Origin: Stenopsyche tienmushanensis
Taxonomy: Eukaryota > Arthropoda > Insecta > Trichoptera > Stenopsychidae
Direction of reading: 5' to 3'
Length of the DNA: 64,000 nt
Assembly: GCA_008973525.1 (NCBI GenBank)
Contig: WACJ01000517.1
Coordinates: 1,240,001 to 1,304,000, forward strand
Positions 10,817 to 21,180 of the stretch are shown one piece after another (the first letter of the stretch is position 1; each line of letters starts with the position of its first letter). The notes under the pieces were generated by a model. It was given only the letters and a program-made list of their open reading frames with translations. It was not told the origin of the DNA and made no database searches. Position numbers and translations under genes: made by a program.

Positions 10817-13800
10817 CTAATATATGCTCAAACATTCTGGCGGATTTAGTTGTCCAAAGACGTTTAATTCATACAGTGAGGCAAATGTGATGAATATGAG
10901 GTACCATATCATCAGTATGATGCCATATTTTCTGTCCAATTTCCAACCGTTTAAATGAGTAGCCAGCACCAAGAAAATAACCGTACTCAACAGCGACAGA
11001 GTTGAATAAGTCAGACCTAATAAAAAATAATAAATACCGAATAAATCTATATTCTTTTCGAAATATATAGTCATTTATAAATTTGATAAGCATTCGAATA
11101 ATCTCACCTTTACTGATAACGTTGACATGGGATCCAGGCTTTATAATGGCCGTTTGAATGAACCACGGTAAGCCCAGGCATATAAGGATATCAAACACGT
11201 TTGAACCAACAGCATTAGATACTGCCATATCGCCATATCTATATTAATATATGTAATTATTATGTAATTTGCATGAAAATTAAAGCTTAATTAATCTTTA
11301 ACGTATAAAAACACAAATATTTACCCTTCTTTAATTACAGCAATACTGCTGAGAGCATCAGGAACTGATACACCAGCAGCTACGAAAGTAAGTCCCATAA
11401 CAGTATCAGGTATTCCTAAAGTACTTCCTATATAACAAAAAGAATAAATACTTATTTTATACAATATTTAACAATAATAGTATTAAATTGAATTATCTTT
11501 AAGCATTCAACAAACCAATAATAGTTATCATCCAGACCATGAAATAGGAGTAAAACGAGATCCATATCATCGAAATGAGGAACGTAAATGGGTACCAATT
11601 ACGATACTTTTCACTTTTACAATCAGGCATTGTAAGACGGCACATGTAGTGTATAGGATAAACAGTGTACCAAAAGCCCAAACGAAATATTCCTAAAATT
11701 AGATAGTTTATAGAATAGTTTGAAAAATCTTTTATTTATACACTCAAATTTATATGATACGATACCTGCGTCAAGTGGCTTAACAAGAGGATCGACATAT
11801 CCGTCAGCTTTGGTGTCTTTAGGCTTGTAATAGCTTTGAGTGGGAATTCCAGACTGCAAAATAATTTATAGAAATTGCATTAATAAAATTGGATAATAAT
11901 GCGTTATATATATATTGATTTATGAATATCTTTTAAATAAAATATATTTTATGTCTCACAGCTTGTATGGTAAGTTGAGCTTGTTGCACTGGAGTTTGTC
12001 CTCCAGTTGATTTTGCAGAAGGGACGGGAACCACCGGTGCCGGTTCATTGGAAGCTGGCTGATCCCATGATGAATTTGGATCCCAAACAGGTGCTTGCTA
12101 ATACAAATTGTAGTCATGTTAACATCAAATTGTAGTCATGATTACAAATTGTAGTCATGGTAACACATAATAAATTAAATGTGTTTTGAATGATATACAG
12201 TAGAACCTCAATAATACGGACTTATTGGGGATGAAAGTGATTTTAAACTGAAAAACATTGAAATTAAACTGCTCGGTTACATCTTCTTCGCATTCAGCAC
12301 ATATCGAAATTTGTGCTATTGCTACCGTAAACATTTCATCTGTTTGGTTAAAACATTCTATAGATAGGTGGGATGGTGCATTGTCTAGTAATAATAATGT
12401 TTTCGCTTTAAAACGCTCGCTTTAAAACTTCACCATTTATTCAGGCTTTTTCTGATAATTATAATCAACCGGAAGGTTTTTGATATTTTTACAGCATCTG
12501 GGGTTCTTTGATTTTCTAATGACAAGCAGTGGCAGTATGTGTCTGCCTGCTGCATTTGCACACACCATTATAGTGTCACGTTCTTTACTAGTTTTGTACC
12601 CAGGTGAAATATTTTCACATCTTGTTGCTAAAGATTTGTTGGATAGTTTGTTTCCAGTTTAAGCCGGCCTCATCAGCATTATATATAAATTCTTTGTCAA
12701 CTCCTTCTTTCTCCACGAATAGCTTTAATGTGTCAATGAATGTTTTTTTATATTTTTTCTTTTATTTTGAACAATCCGGATAATCGAAAATCCAGATAAT
12801 TGAGGTCCGAATAATCGAGGTACTACTGTATATATATTGCATTTATAAAATATACTGTTATATATTTAAGCTTTCTAATATTAATTTCAAAACGTCATAT
12901 TGTATCGCTTTTGTATTCATATCACTTGTTGTTTAAATTTAAAAATCTATATATTCTGTCGTCAACCATACAATTGTACATTCCTCGATATAGTTCCATC
13001 ACAAAACCATTCCTCGTCCTACTTCTTTCCATACAATACTTCCTCGTCTAATATTCCTTACATATAACATTCTCCAAGAACATTTTTGCCTGTATAATAT
13101 ATCTATACTATTTAAAATAAATTACTCAATATTCCACTCAATATCTGCGTTCTTTCCTTCATCGCATTACTCTTCAACACCCGATTACATGCTACTCTCC
13201 AAATTATCATAATACCATAAAAATAAATAAATTAATAAAAAAAAATACCTGGGGAATTGGTTGCGAAGAATCGTTTGACCACACTGAGTTAGGATCCCAT
13301 TGCGTATCAGTGTTATAATATGCTTCATTATCATAGCCCATGTTAGTATTGTAACCTGTAATTTGAAGATAATTATATATAAAACACATATTTAAATTGG
13401 AAAATTATATATTTAAATTTAAGAATGTGTTGAACATACCAACTTGATTAAGTTGATTCATCGCAACATTTTCTCCGGTAGCTGGATTCTCAACTGAACT
13501 ACCATTTTCAGTCTTAGTAGCGACTGCTTTGGGATCTTGAACTACAGCTGATCTGTATTAATTAAGAGAAAACGTGAATTTCAATAATAAACATTGAGAC
13601 CTAAAACAGAATATTCACTCCATATACTGAACATTTATCTATATATTAATATTATATAAGTTTCTTTGCCGCATTATCATTTAAATGTAAATGTTCAAGC
13701 AATTTTAATTTTTTACTTTCTCCAAATATAAAATATAGTCTTACTTGTAAGTAACCAAAGATGCTTGTTCTTCCTTGGTTGGCAATTTTATTGGCAATTG

Positions 13801-15168
13801 AAGAGACATTGCCCAGCGTTCCAGTTGAGCATTGAAATGGAGAGCTATGCAGTAAACAACGTACATCAATAACATTATTAATGATTCAGGCCTAAAAATA
13901 AAGCAAATATTAATAGGGACTCTTCTTCGTTAGTATTAATTAACACTTCATTAGAATTTTAATACTAACCAACTGATTATTTCATTGGATATTGTAAATA
14001 ACATGACTAAGATAGAAATTGCATAAAAGAAGCAATCTCTACATAATGGCCACCAGTTTAAATAACTAACAGTGCCTGAGCATAGAGCACACACTGATAT
14101 TACAAACATGATATTGAATACTGCTGATCCAATCACTCCGGAAACACCTAACAAATAAAATTGTATCAGGAATTTTGCATATATACAGGTGATAAAAAAT
14201 AATAAATAATTTTAAATTTACCAATATCATCCTTTGCAAAAAATACACCAATTATGACTGTTGCTAGTTCTGGAGCTGATGATCCAGCGGCCATAAACGT
14301 TGCTCCTGCTACATCTGGAGATAGCTTCAGCTCTAAAAATAAATATTTTTAATAAGATTTCTGATGTCTATAGGATTTTTTATAAATTAAATCAATAAAG
14401 ACATTCAATTCAAACGAAATACATTGATTTAATGATTAATATTTACCTTCACATATTCTATCCAGAGAACTTACAAAATATTCATCGCAGACAATGGCGA
14501 GGCCAAGGAATGTGAATATTGCAACTATGAAATGAATAACCAATCCACCATGTTTTCTCGCATAAGGTCCCATTAAGGGTCTAGGGAACTAAAATATGAG
14601 AGAAATTTGTGAGTTTTTGATAAAAAAATATTTTTACAATGATGTTCAATTTTTAAATATATTAAATAATTTTAATATTCAGGTTGAAAATTATTGTATT
14701 ATTGTATATTATAATATTTAATACCTGTTCAATGGCAGGTGCTGTGCAATTAGTTCTCCTTGGCCGTAGAGTTGGATGAGCCGAGTTGCTCGATGGTGTT
14801 GTCGGTGCAATGTCTGTACTCTAAATATCATAATCGCACAATTGCTTAGTTAAATTAAATCATAAAATACATAAGTTTATAAGCATAATGCATACTATAA
14901 CTACCTCATTGGGTTGACTGGTTGAAATACCATTCGAAACTTTGCTGGTGTTAGCAGTTGAGGAGATAACAATTGACGGTGTAGAAATATATGAACTAGC
15001 AGTGCTAACAGTTGGATTGGCACCTTCTGTCGGTGTTATTAGATTCGATGGTGGTAGTTCCACCGATGGAGCTGGTTCACCGGTCTTTTCAGAATACACA
15101 TAGAGAATTGAATAAAGTAAAAAGAATACACCAGCTGAGGCAAACTTGTGTCGACGTGGCCTCTTCAT
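10817..15168 (-). CDS. K+-dependent Na+/Ca2+ exchanger (SLC24/NCKX family), 14 coding exons
   Basis: Plasma-membrane antiporter exchanging Na+ for Ca2+ plus K+ (family knowledge). Exons on the minus strand, 5' to 3': 15168-14905, 14820-14725, 14588-14447, 14332-14222, 14147-13970, 13891-13745, 13552-13440, 13355-13249, 12097-11960, 11853-11766, 11692-11516, 11427-11325, 11238-11108, 11016-10817. All introns are GT-AG and phases join exactly to 664 residues. Residues 10-26 form a signal anchor and an Asn-linked site follows (NCT, about 112). The alpha-1 repeat has [13 protein letters not shown] with E189. A long hydrophilic loop (about 300-460) has two WDPNSxW motifs in adjacent exons. The alpha-2 repeat has AAGVSVPD with D544 and VGSNVFDI with D571; an Asp at this last site marks K+ dependence in NCKX2. 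The usual AAGTS threonine is valine 540. An AG three bases before the ATG suggests an upstream noncoding exon, not located. Among insect paralogues it looks nearer the NCKX3/4-type sequence, an uncertain placement. Confidence 0.95.
12103..12166. repeat. Three tandem copies of a ~21-bp unit in an NCKX intron
   Basis: The core CAAATTGTAGTCATG occurs three times in a row, each followed by a short variable spacer with TAAC or TTAC. The array starts 6 nt upstream (in gene sense) of the acceptor of the exon at 12097-11960, so it overlaps the expected branch-point region of that intron. Confidence 0.85.
12198..12828 (-). mobile_element. Tigger/pogo-type element, internally deleted, in an NCKX intron
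   Basis: Terminal inverted repeats begin CAGTAGAACCTCAATAATAC on the left and the inverse of CAGTAGTACCTCGATTATTC on the right, about 24 nt. A TA flanks each side (12196-12197 and 12829-12830). Minus-strand translation in broken frames reads like a Tigger/Jerky DDE transposase. It shows a DE-x-GLNWK-like block near 12660-12680, [20 protein letters not shown] at about 12545-12605 and [13 protein letters not shown] at about 12500-12540. Further along is [13 protein letters not shown] at about 12360-12400, carrying the second catalytic Asp. Full Tigger elements are about 2.4 kb, so this 631-bp copy has lost much of its coding region and is inactive. It sits antisense-neutral in an intron and shares the gene's strand. 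Confidence 0.88.
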
Positions 15169-15224
15169 TTTCTAGAAACAAAAAATAACAATAGGTTAAA
15201 TATATATTGTGTTATTGTTGTCTG

Positions 15225-15425
15225 GCTGAAATGACAACGCCACGCAAAGCTGTTGGAATTCGCCAGATTAACAGTGACATCTTCTGTCTTCCTTCAGATG
15301 CAATGTGTCAAATTAACAGTGACATCTTCTGTTTTAGTCTAAATAACGACATCTATCGAGACTCTTAAGCATGCACCATATCCCGTGCGGTGGTGACACC
15401 AAGAAAATGGAGTCGATGCCGAGCA
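15225..15425. repeat. Dispersed repeat family D, left copy
   Basis: About 200 bp shared in direct orientation with 17549-17790. Matching blocks are AARGCYGTTG, CGCCAGATTAACAG, ATGCAATGTGTCAAAT and TGACATCTTCTGT. Within this copy the block AACAGTGACATCTTCTGT appears twice, 49 bp apart. The two copies lie 2.3 kb apart just upstream of NCKX. They may be old LTRs or two insertions of one short element, and no retroviral coding was seen between them. Confidence 0.6.
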
Positions 15426-15569
15426 AACTTGGGTGGGAGCATACACTGGTGTCAGATACGGCGGGTTGTTAGTACGTGTCCAGCGTGAAACGATAAGGTT
15501 TCTCATGAGATCCAAATTCCACCCTCGGAGCTTAAAGAGGGAATAGCGATATGATACTGTAACGCACGG

Positions 15570-15605
15570 TATAAATACGGACTCTAGTAGCACATCTTCT
15601 ATCAG
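15570..15605 (+). promoter_or_regulatory. Possible TATA/initiator pair
   Basis: TATAAATA at 15570-15577 is followed about 34 nt later by ATCAGC, an initiator-like sequence. It lies just after repeat D and could be an element-internal promoter. No coding region follows on the plus strand, so the call is weak. Confidence 0.25.
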
Positions 15606-16087
15606 CTCTTATTTATGTTAGATCGATAAGCATGCTTGATTGCTATGTCATTGACCAAATTAATAAAAACAAAGTGAAGATGAGCTAGATCAGGGGGTGG
15701 ACAAACTTTTAGTCAATACGATCATAAGAGAGGTTATATATAATATATTGAATATCATATTATTTTAAAAAATAATGATTTTTTCTCATAAACTTATTAG
15801 GATGGGCATTAGAGATGTGCACATATCAGACAGGTGGGAGACTAGGAATAGTTATGCGGTCGACGCTGTGACTATCTCTATACTAGATGATAGCCACAGC
15901 ACAAAAAGGGTCCTTCGAACAGATATGAATAGGAATGCAAATTTCAAGGTGGATCTCAAAAGATGATTTTTAGACAATTGACATCTGGAAGACATTGTAG
16001 AAAGACGTTAGTAAAATTAAGATTTTTAAGTCGTTATAGAAGTACGTAACAGTGAGACACTTGACTCGATTTTCGGAAAGAGGACTG

Positions 16088-16575
16088 CAGGGCCGTAACA
16101 AGGAGGTAGTAAAGCAGGCACCCGCCATGGGCGCAATTGGTCTTGGGGCGCAAAACGCAGAATACCGACGCAGCCAAGAGTCACACATGGTTTTTATTTT
16201 ACTTGAGTATTCTACATGAATCAAAACTAATTGACTGTTCATTTTTATATTAGATAATACTAAGTTGTCTAATCCCTCTTTTTTTCGTTATTGCTTAAAC
16301 ACTGAGCCGACCCAGCTGACAAAAGCCTGCAATAAAATAAAGACAACAATATTTTCAACCGATAGTAAAATTGAAATAACCCACCCGTTTCTTCGGACAA
16401 CTTCATTTTGTAATGATAGTTCATAATCGTTCTGTAAACACCTTCAGGAATGGTTTCCGATTGCGAGACGTTCGTTCGTCATGTCAGCGGTCCGAAAAGC
16501 GGACCGGTTGGATACACAGACCTTCTTGTGGCCACTCCGTCCTCTTTTAGGGTTGTTTGTGGCATTTTCAGAGAT
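16088..16575 (-). mobile_element. hAT-like element fragment containing repeats B and A
   Basis: The left boundary CAGGGCCGTAACAAGG at 16088 looks like a hAT terminus. The adjoining 85 bp (family B) match 22753-22842 in inverse orientation. Family A follows at 16441-16575, also inverted. Read on the minus strand the order is A then B then terminus, the same as in the plus-strand copy at 22573-22842. The two families therefore belong to one element. The far end was not found. Confidence 0.55.
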
Positions 16576-16716
16576 TAATGCGTACTCAGGGTCTTATATG
16601 GTTTGTACGATCATGGAAGTCTTTTAATTTGCCACTCGAAGTTGAGAATAAGCGTATCTTAACGTACATGAATATTAAATTCAGGTTTTGCACCTTGCTG
16701 TGCACTTTTGTTGAGC

Positions 16717-16731
16717 GGGTTAGGTTAGGTT
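16717..16731 (+). repeat. Short interstitial TTAGG run
   Basis: GGTTAGGTTAGGTTG is about two and a half units of the insect telomeric repeat TTAGG. So short a run may be chance, a fill-in at a repaired break, or a transposon-borne motif. Confidence 0.5.
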
Positions 16732-16920
16732 GTTGGACACAATAAAAATATAATTGAAAGTGAGCTCATGTCGTGAATCGAAAAGCAACAAATAAAAAAT
16801 TGAAATAAGTATATTCTGGGAATTTCTAATAAGAGAATGGTTATGCTCGAAAAATGTTAGGCCCGACAATAAAAAAAAGAAAACGAAAAAGGTATCTTAC
16901 CATTTATAAACCCATAAAAA

Positions 16921-17345
16921 TTCACAGGGCAAGTCTATTAGTGGAAGGAATGATGTTCTACGTTACCAAAAGAAGAGACAAATTGTCGACCGCCAAGAAG
17001 TGAGAAAAAATGTAAACAATACTTCAATAGGATAGCCGAGGATCTTCCGGCCTTTGGCTTAGAAAACCAAGCAAAGCGATTTGGCAGAGGATTGCCAGAA
17101 ATGCACCCAATCAAGTACGTGGAGGGAGGCTGAGCTGCCATGGTGGGTGCCGACGCCAAGTGTTGCAAGAGGTTATGATGGCCCCCAATCGACGAGATCA
17201 CGGGCATCATGAGTTGAACTGCCAAAGAGGGTACTTGTGGGTGATGATGCAGCCGCTGCCGGAAGAAAGACAGCACCCGTTTGGTTGATGAAGATGATGT
17301 CACAGAAAGTCACTGCGCTGGAGCACTGGCGGCTGATACAAGTTT
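16921..17345. other. GC-richer segment upstream of NCKX, function unknown
   Basis: About 420 bp of clearly higher GC than its surroundings. A 121-codon frame is open on the minus strand (17303-16938), but it starts at an unremarkable ATG, is Ser/His/Leu-rich, and resembles no family I know. Its position, 1.8 kb upstream of the NCKX start and on that gene's strand side, makes it a candidate for the noncoding first exon or promoter region implied by the acceptor at 15172. No splice donor was confirmed. Confidence 0.3.
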
Positions 17346-17548
17346 ATTTGATGTAGACAAAAACAAGATAACAACAAGAAATTAATTAAAATATAAAAAA
17401 TGTAGTTTGTATATTAAAGTGATAAGTTTAATGTTATGTAAAATATATTTTGAGAGAAAGGGAGACAGTTGCGAGACTTTTCATTTTTTACATAGGATAT
17501 ATTGTCGATCGGGACGATCGAAGATAAGGGAAGAAGAGTATTACGTGG

Positions 17549-17790
17549 GCGAAATGGCATCCACACGTAAAGCCGTTGTCGATATGTATAAACGCAACTC
17601 GCCAGATTAACAGCGATATATTCTGTCTCGCTTTAGATGCAATGTGTCAAATGAACAAGTGACATCTTCTGTCTTTCTACAGACACATTGCGTCTTGTGA
17701 ATGATGAAATTTATCTAGATTCTTGCGTGTACACGGCTTTCTTTCGTGGTGAGATGCAGGAAACAGTGAGTCGACGGATAGCTTTGTTTA
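17549..17790. repeat. Dispersed repeat family D, right copy
   Basis: Direct copy of 15225-15425; see the matching blocks there. It reads slightly further 3', with faint continuing similarity around CGTGGTGAGA versus CGGTGGTGACA. The pair encloses a hAT fragment and the GC-richer segment. Confidence 0.6.
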
Positions 17791-18827
17791 GTGATGATTT
17801 CGTGGCCGTAACCTCTACTCGTATCAAATAAAACAGTAGACGGAAGTGTTTCTGTAATTATCCAACTATCTCTATCGTATTGCCGATAGAAGAATGAATC
17901 TACACGCGAACTCGACCGTCTTGAAAAACACGTTGGAATAATGATTTCAAACTAACAGCTGATCTTCCACAATAATATTAGTATTCGAATGAAGTATTCT
18001 ATCCAATTATGTTCAACAAATATTTATGTATCAAATGACTTATTTTAATATATCGTTAAAATTGGTGATACAGGGTGCGGCAGTGAAACTTCCTTATTTG
18101 AAATAGATTCTCAGAAGCTACAATTATTCCGAGAAGAGTGAGACTCATTCGAAAGAACAGGACAACGTTTTCTGTCATGTAAGTTTAGTAACAATCTTAG
18201 TTTTTTTAAAACGGAAAAAAATTATATTGATATATACTGTTTGTGTTATTCATTTTTGAAATAAGATAGTTTCCCTGCCGCGCCCTATGTAATTATTTCA
18301 CAGCCACATTAATTAAGACTCTAATATATTGATCATATGATACAATCTCAGCAGCTAAATTAGTCTTCCAACCATAAAACGATCCACGTTATACAAAATT
18401 GTATCAGAGACAAGTTTAATGCTACCGATAGACAAAGTGAATTACAAAGGAATTTTGGTAATCAATTATAATCCAATCTTCGTGCTAATCAAGTGCTTTC
18501 AAATGCTGTAAAATGAGCGACAGTAATTGCGATTATATCCATGCTTATGAGAAATGGCAAATTTGAGATGAAATGAAACGAAGACAATCTTCTGTTTGTG
18601 TCAGTTCTACTTCTACTTGTGCGAGAGAAATTATATTTTTGAATTATTTCCAACAAACGAGGGCGAATCTTCTTTGAGCGTTGAAAATTTTATTTGCCAA
18701 GCTAAAATATGTATTAAGCTGGAATCTTTTGCCTATTAAAAATAAATTTAATTAAGACACAGAATAGTTATTTGATGAAAGACTACAATGTATGCTATTG
18801 TATTTTTGTTGATATATTTGAAATGCT
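17791..18827. other. Intergenic, nothing recognised
   Basis: Mixed AT-rich DNA with no open frame of note and no repeat shared elsewhere in the window. An AATAAA occurs at about 17827 after repeat D, compatible with an old element end. Confidence 0.5.
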
Positions 18828-19075
18828 TAGGAGCGGATTTAGCTATAAGCGGAGAAGGTCCTCTTACCTCGGGCCTCTTAAGTTCAGGGGGCCTTAAGTA
18901 GTCTTTGACTCATTGGGTGATTCAAGGGACCCGCCTACATGCCGCGTAATAGGAAACCGCGCATATCGATGGCGGAAGGGAGCTGAGTGTTAGAATTTAT
19001 CCCAGGCTAAATAACCGAATGGGCCCTCAAATTTAAATTGCACTAAGGACCTCTCAAGTGCTAAATCTGCCATTG
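18828..19075. mobile_element. hAT-type MITE
   Basis: Inverted ends: the left reads TAGGAGCGGATTTAG and the right reads inverse CAATGGCAGATTTAGCACTT, both degenerate forms of CAGTGGCGGATTTAGC. Flanking octamers GAAATGCT and ATAATGCC agree at five of eight positions, consistent with an eroded 8-bp target duplication. It is 248 bp and noncoding. The right end and its inner 50 bp recur at 31475-31528. Confidence 0.7.
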
Positions 19076-19199
19076 ATAATGCCGGATTTTTTTAGATTAT
19101 GGTGGCTGTTGTTTTAAAAAAAACTGTAGTAGAAAATATCTACCTTATAAAGCTGAAATTTCGAATTTAAAGTTGCTCGTCGATTCGATTATTTCGGTC

Positions 19200-19425
19200 T
19201 TTCAAAAGGCGCTGAAAAGACTGAAAATTTGGACATGAGAAAGCTGTGCGCAAGATGGATGCCGCGTTTGCTCACAATGAAACAGGGTCGTGATGATGTT
19301 TCAATCGAGTGTTGAGCAATGTTTCACAGTAATAAAGCCGAGTTTTTGGATCAATTCATAACCATGGATGAAACGTGGGTTTATCACTTCACACCTGAGA
19401 CAAACGAGCTTGGGGACCCTCCACT
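19200..19425 (+). pseudogene. Mariner transposase fragment
   Basis: Broken plus-strand frames read MRKLCARWMPRLLTMKQ (about 19238-19290) and then, after stops, FLDQFITMDETWVYHFTPET (about 19340-19400). The latter is the conserved first-catalytic-Asp block of mariner transposases, a different lineage from the element at 6706. N- and C-terminal parts and both terminal repeats are missing. It is a dead fragment. Confidence 0.85.
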
Positions 19426-19577
19426 GACTAAGATATAATATATACATATATATATATTGTAAATGAAAACTAGATGAAATAAATTAGTACAATAGTTATA
19501 TAGGTTTCATGGGTGAAAGGAAGTCGTGTTTCGCTCGCAACTTCATTTGGCCACCTTTGAAAATTAGCTTCTGGAAG

Positions 19578-19590
19578 GGGGGGGGGGGGT
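19578..19590. repeat. Homopolymer run of 13 G
   Basis: An uninterrupted G run in otherwise AT-rich DNA, shortly before repeat A copy 3. Its length may be mis-assembled, since such runs are error-prone in sequencing. Confidence 0.8.
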
Positions 19591-19634
19591 CTTCGTGATC
19601 GTACAGATCATAGAATGCCCGTATTCATCACCGA

Positions 19635-19790
19635 AAGTGCCGTTAAAAGCCCTAAAAAGTGGCCACAAGGTCTGTGTGTTCAACCGGTCCGCTTTTCGGA
19701 TCGTTAAAACGACGAATGAGCGCTTCGCAATTGGAATTCATGCCCGAATGTGTCCACGAAACATGGTCTGCGTACATGAACGGATGTTTT
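19635..19790 (+). repeat. Dispersed repeat family A, copy 3
   Basis: Closest in order and content to 14-175. It includes GTGGCCACAAGGTCTGTGTG, GGTCCGCTTTTCGGATCG and a GTCCACGAAACATGGTCTGC block. No terminus is visible beside it. Confidence 0.65.
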
Positions 19791-20700
19791 GATTTATATT
19801 AAATAGAATTTGATGAAATAGAATAGAGTTTTCTGAAAACTGCGTCCAAATTTCGGTGTGTAAATTTATCCATATTTTTGTGAAAGAGTAGCATATATGT
19901 TATTGCGCTATAAATATGGATGTATTATGCTAATAAAATTGTTGTTAATAATCCACACATGTAACTGGGATATCAACAGCAGCTTCTCCGTCGCATAAAT
20001 TCCAGGAAATTTAATATATCATGTACAATCAAACCCAGAACCCGATGTCATATAATATTATGTATTTATATATCTGATAAAATATTTTCAGGCAATATAA
20101 ATATATCGAAAGAGTATTTGTTAAAAGGCGAAATTGAGTTGATATGTTATGACCGTTTAAATTGCTTGCTACATAGAAATATGACATTTTTTGTGTCATA
20201 TTTATTTCTACAAAGTCGATTAGTTCTCATTTTGTTGTTTTGATATTTTAAGTGAATAAATATTATATGTATTTAATATTACAATGCTTTGAAAATTGCA
20301 ATATTTCAATCAAGTTCCTGCGCTATAATTTTAACCACATCTACCGAAGTCCTAGCCAATTTTTACCGAAAATAGACGACGTTCATTTGATAATAATTAA
20401 TGTGAACTATTTGTAGACGAAAAAGAAGCGTTGTAGATGTTAATTTAATGTCGTTATGTACAATTATTTAGGCTTCGAAAATTGTTATTAATGTCCGCAA
20501 CGTTGAACGCTTGGTATATTGTAACTTTCTTGATTTGCATTGTATAAACATTGACTGATAGCTCTCATTTAGATTTATATTTAATTTGTGGTAAAATATT
20601 TTTGAATGGATGGAGAACTGTATAAATTAATATCTGTGGAAAACAGAGAAAATTTAATATTTTTTAATTGGAGCATGAAAACGGGATCTCCAAAATGGCC
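19791..20700. other. Intergenic, nothing recognised
   Basis: AT-rich sequence with no credible frame, repeat or motif cluster. Confidence 0.5.
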
Positions 20701-20739
20701 CTCATATTTTTCATGGTAAATATTTCTTGCGAGGTTTTG

Positions 20740-21180
20740 CTTTCGAGAAAGAAAACCTGTCATCTCTCCATTTCTTGAGTCGAGTGGAGTCTTTGAAATC
20801 GGAGAGCGAATATGAAAATCGGAAAATTTATGTGGAAATATCGCCTTCGGGTGAAAAGCTTAGCACAATACAGTCACTTGAACCACTCAACCGTCATCTT
20901 CTTCCACATTGCTTTCGTCTGCGTCATGCCCGTTGTTTATCCTTCTTCCTTACAATTAAAGACATCGACCTCGACTATAACAAATTGGAATTTGCGTCTA
21001 ATTTTAGTAGCGATATTATTCTGAGGTAAAAACGGTGGTAAACAATATTATCGCTTTCATCCATATCCAGGATCGATCTGAAGAACCCATAAAAATGTCC
21101 CCCGGGGCCGATCAATGTAAACGACGTGCCCTCTCCTGTCTCTCGAGTGCTGATATATAAAACGATCACGTTATTTGCTC
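20740..21180. other. GC-richer island with a TATA-like motif
   Basis: About 440 bp of higher GC and few homopolymers. Two plus-strand frames stay open for 200-300 nt, but the longer has no ATG start and neither resembles a known protein. At its end TATATAAAA (21153-21161) is followed 25 nt later by TCACAC, an initiator-like match, so it may be a promoter of an unannotated transcript. It could equally be a conserved enhancer. Confidence 0.3.

Noticed and set aside
16938..17303. 121-codon minus-strand frame read as a protein
   Set aside because: Ser/His/Leu-rich composition, no motif, GC-richer segment where stops are rarer. Kept only as an unknown segment.
20727..21029. 100-codon plus-strand frame
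   Set aside because: It begins at TTG rather than ATG, overlaps another open frame, and has no recognisable motif.
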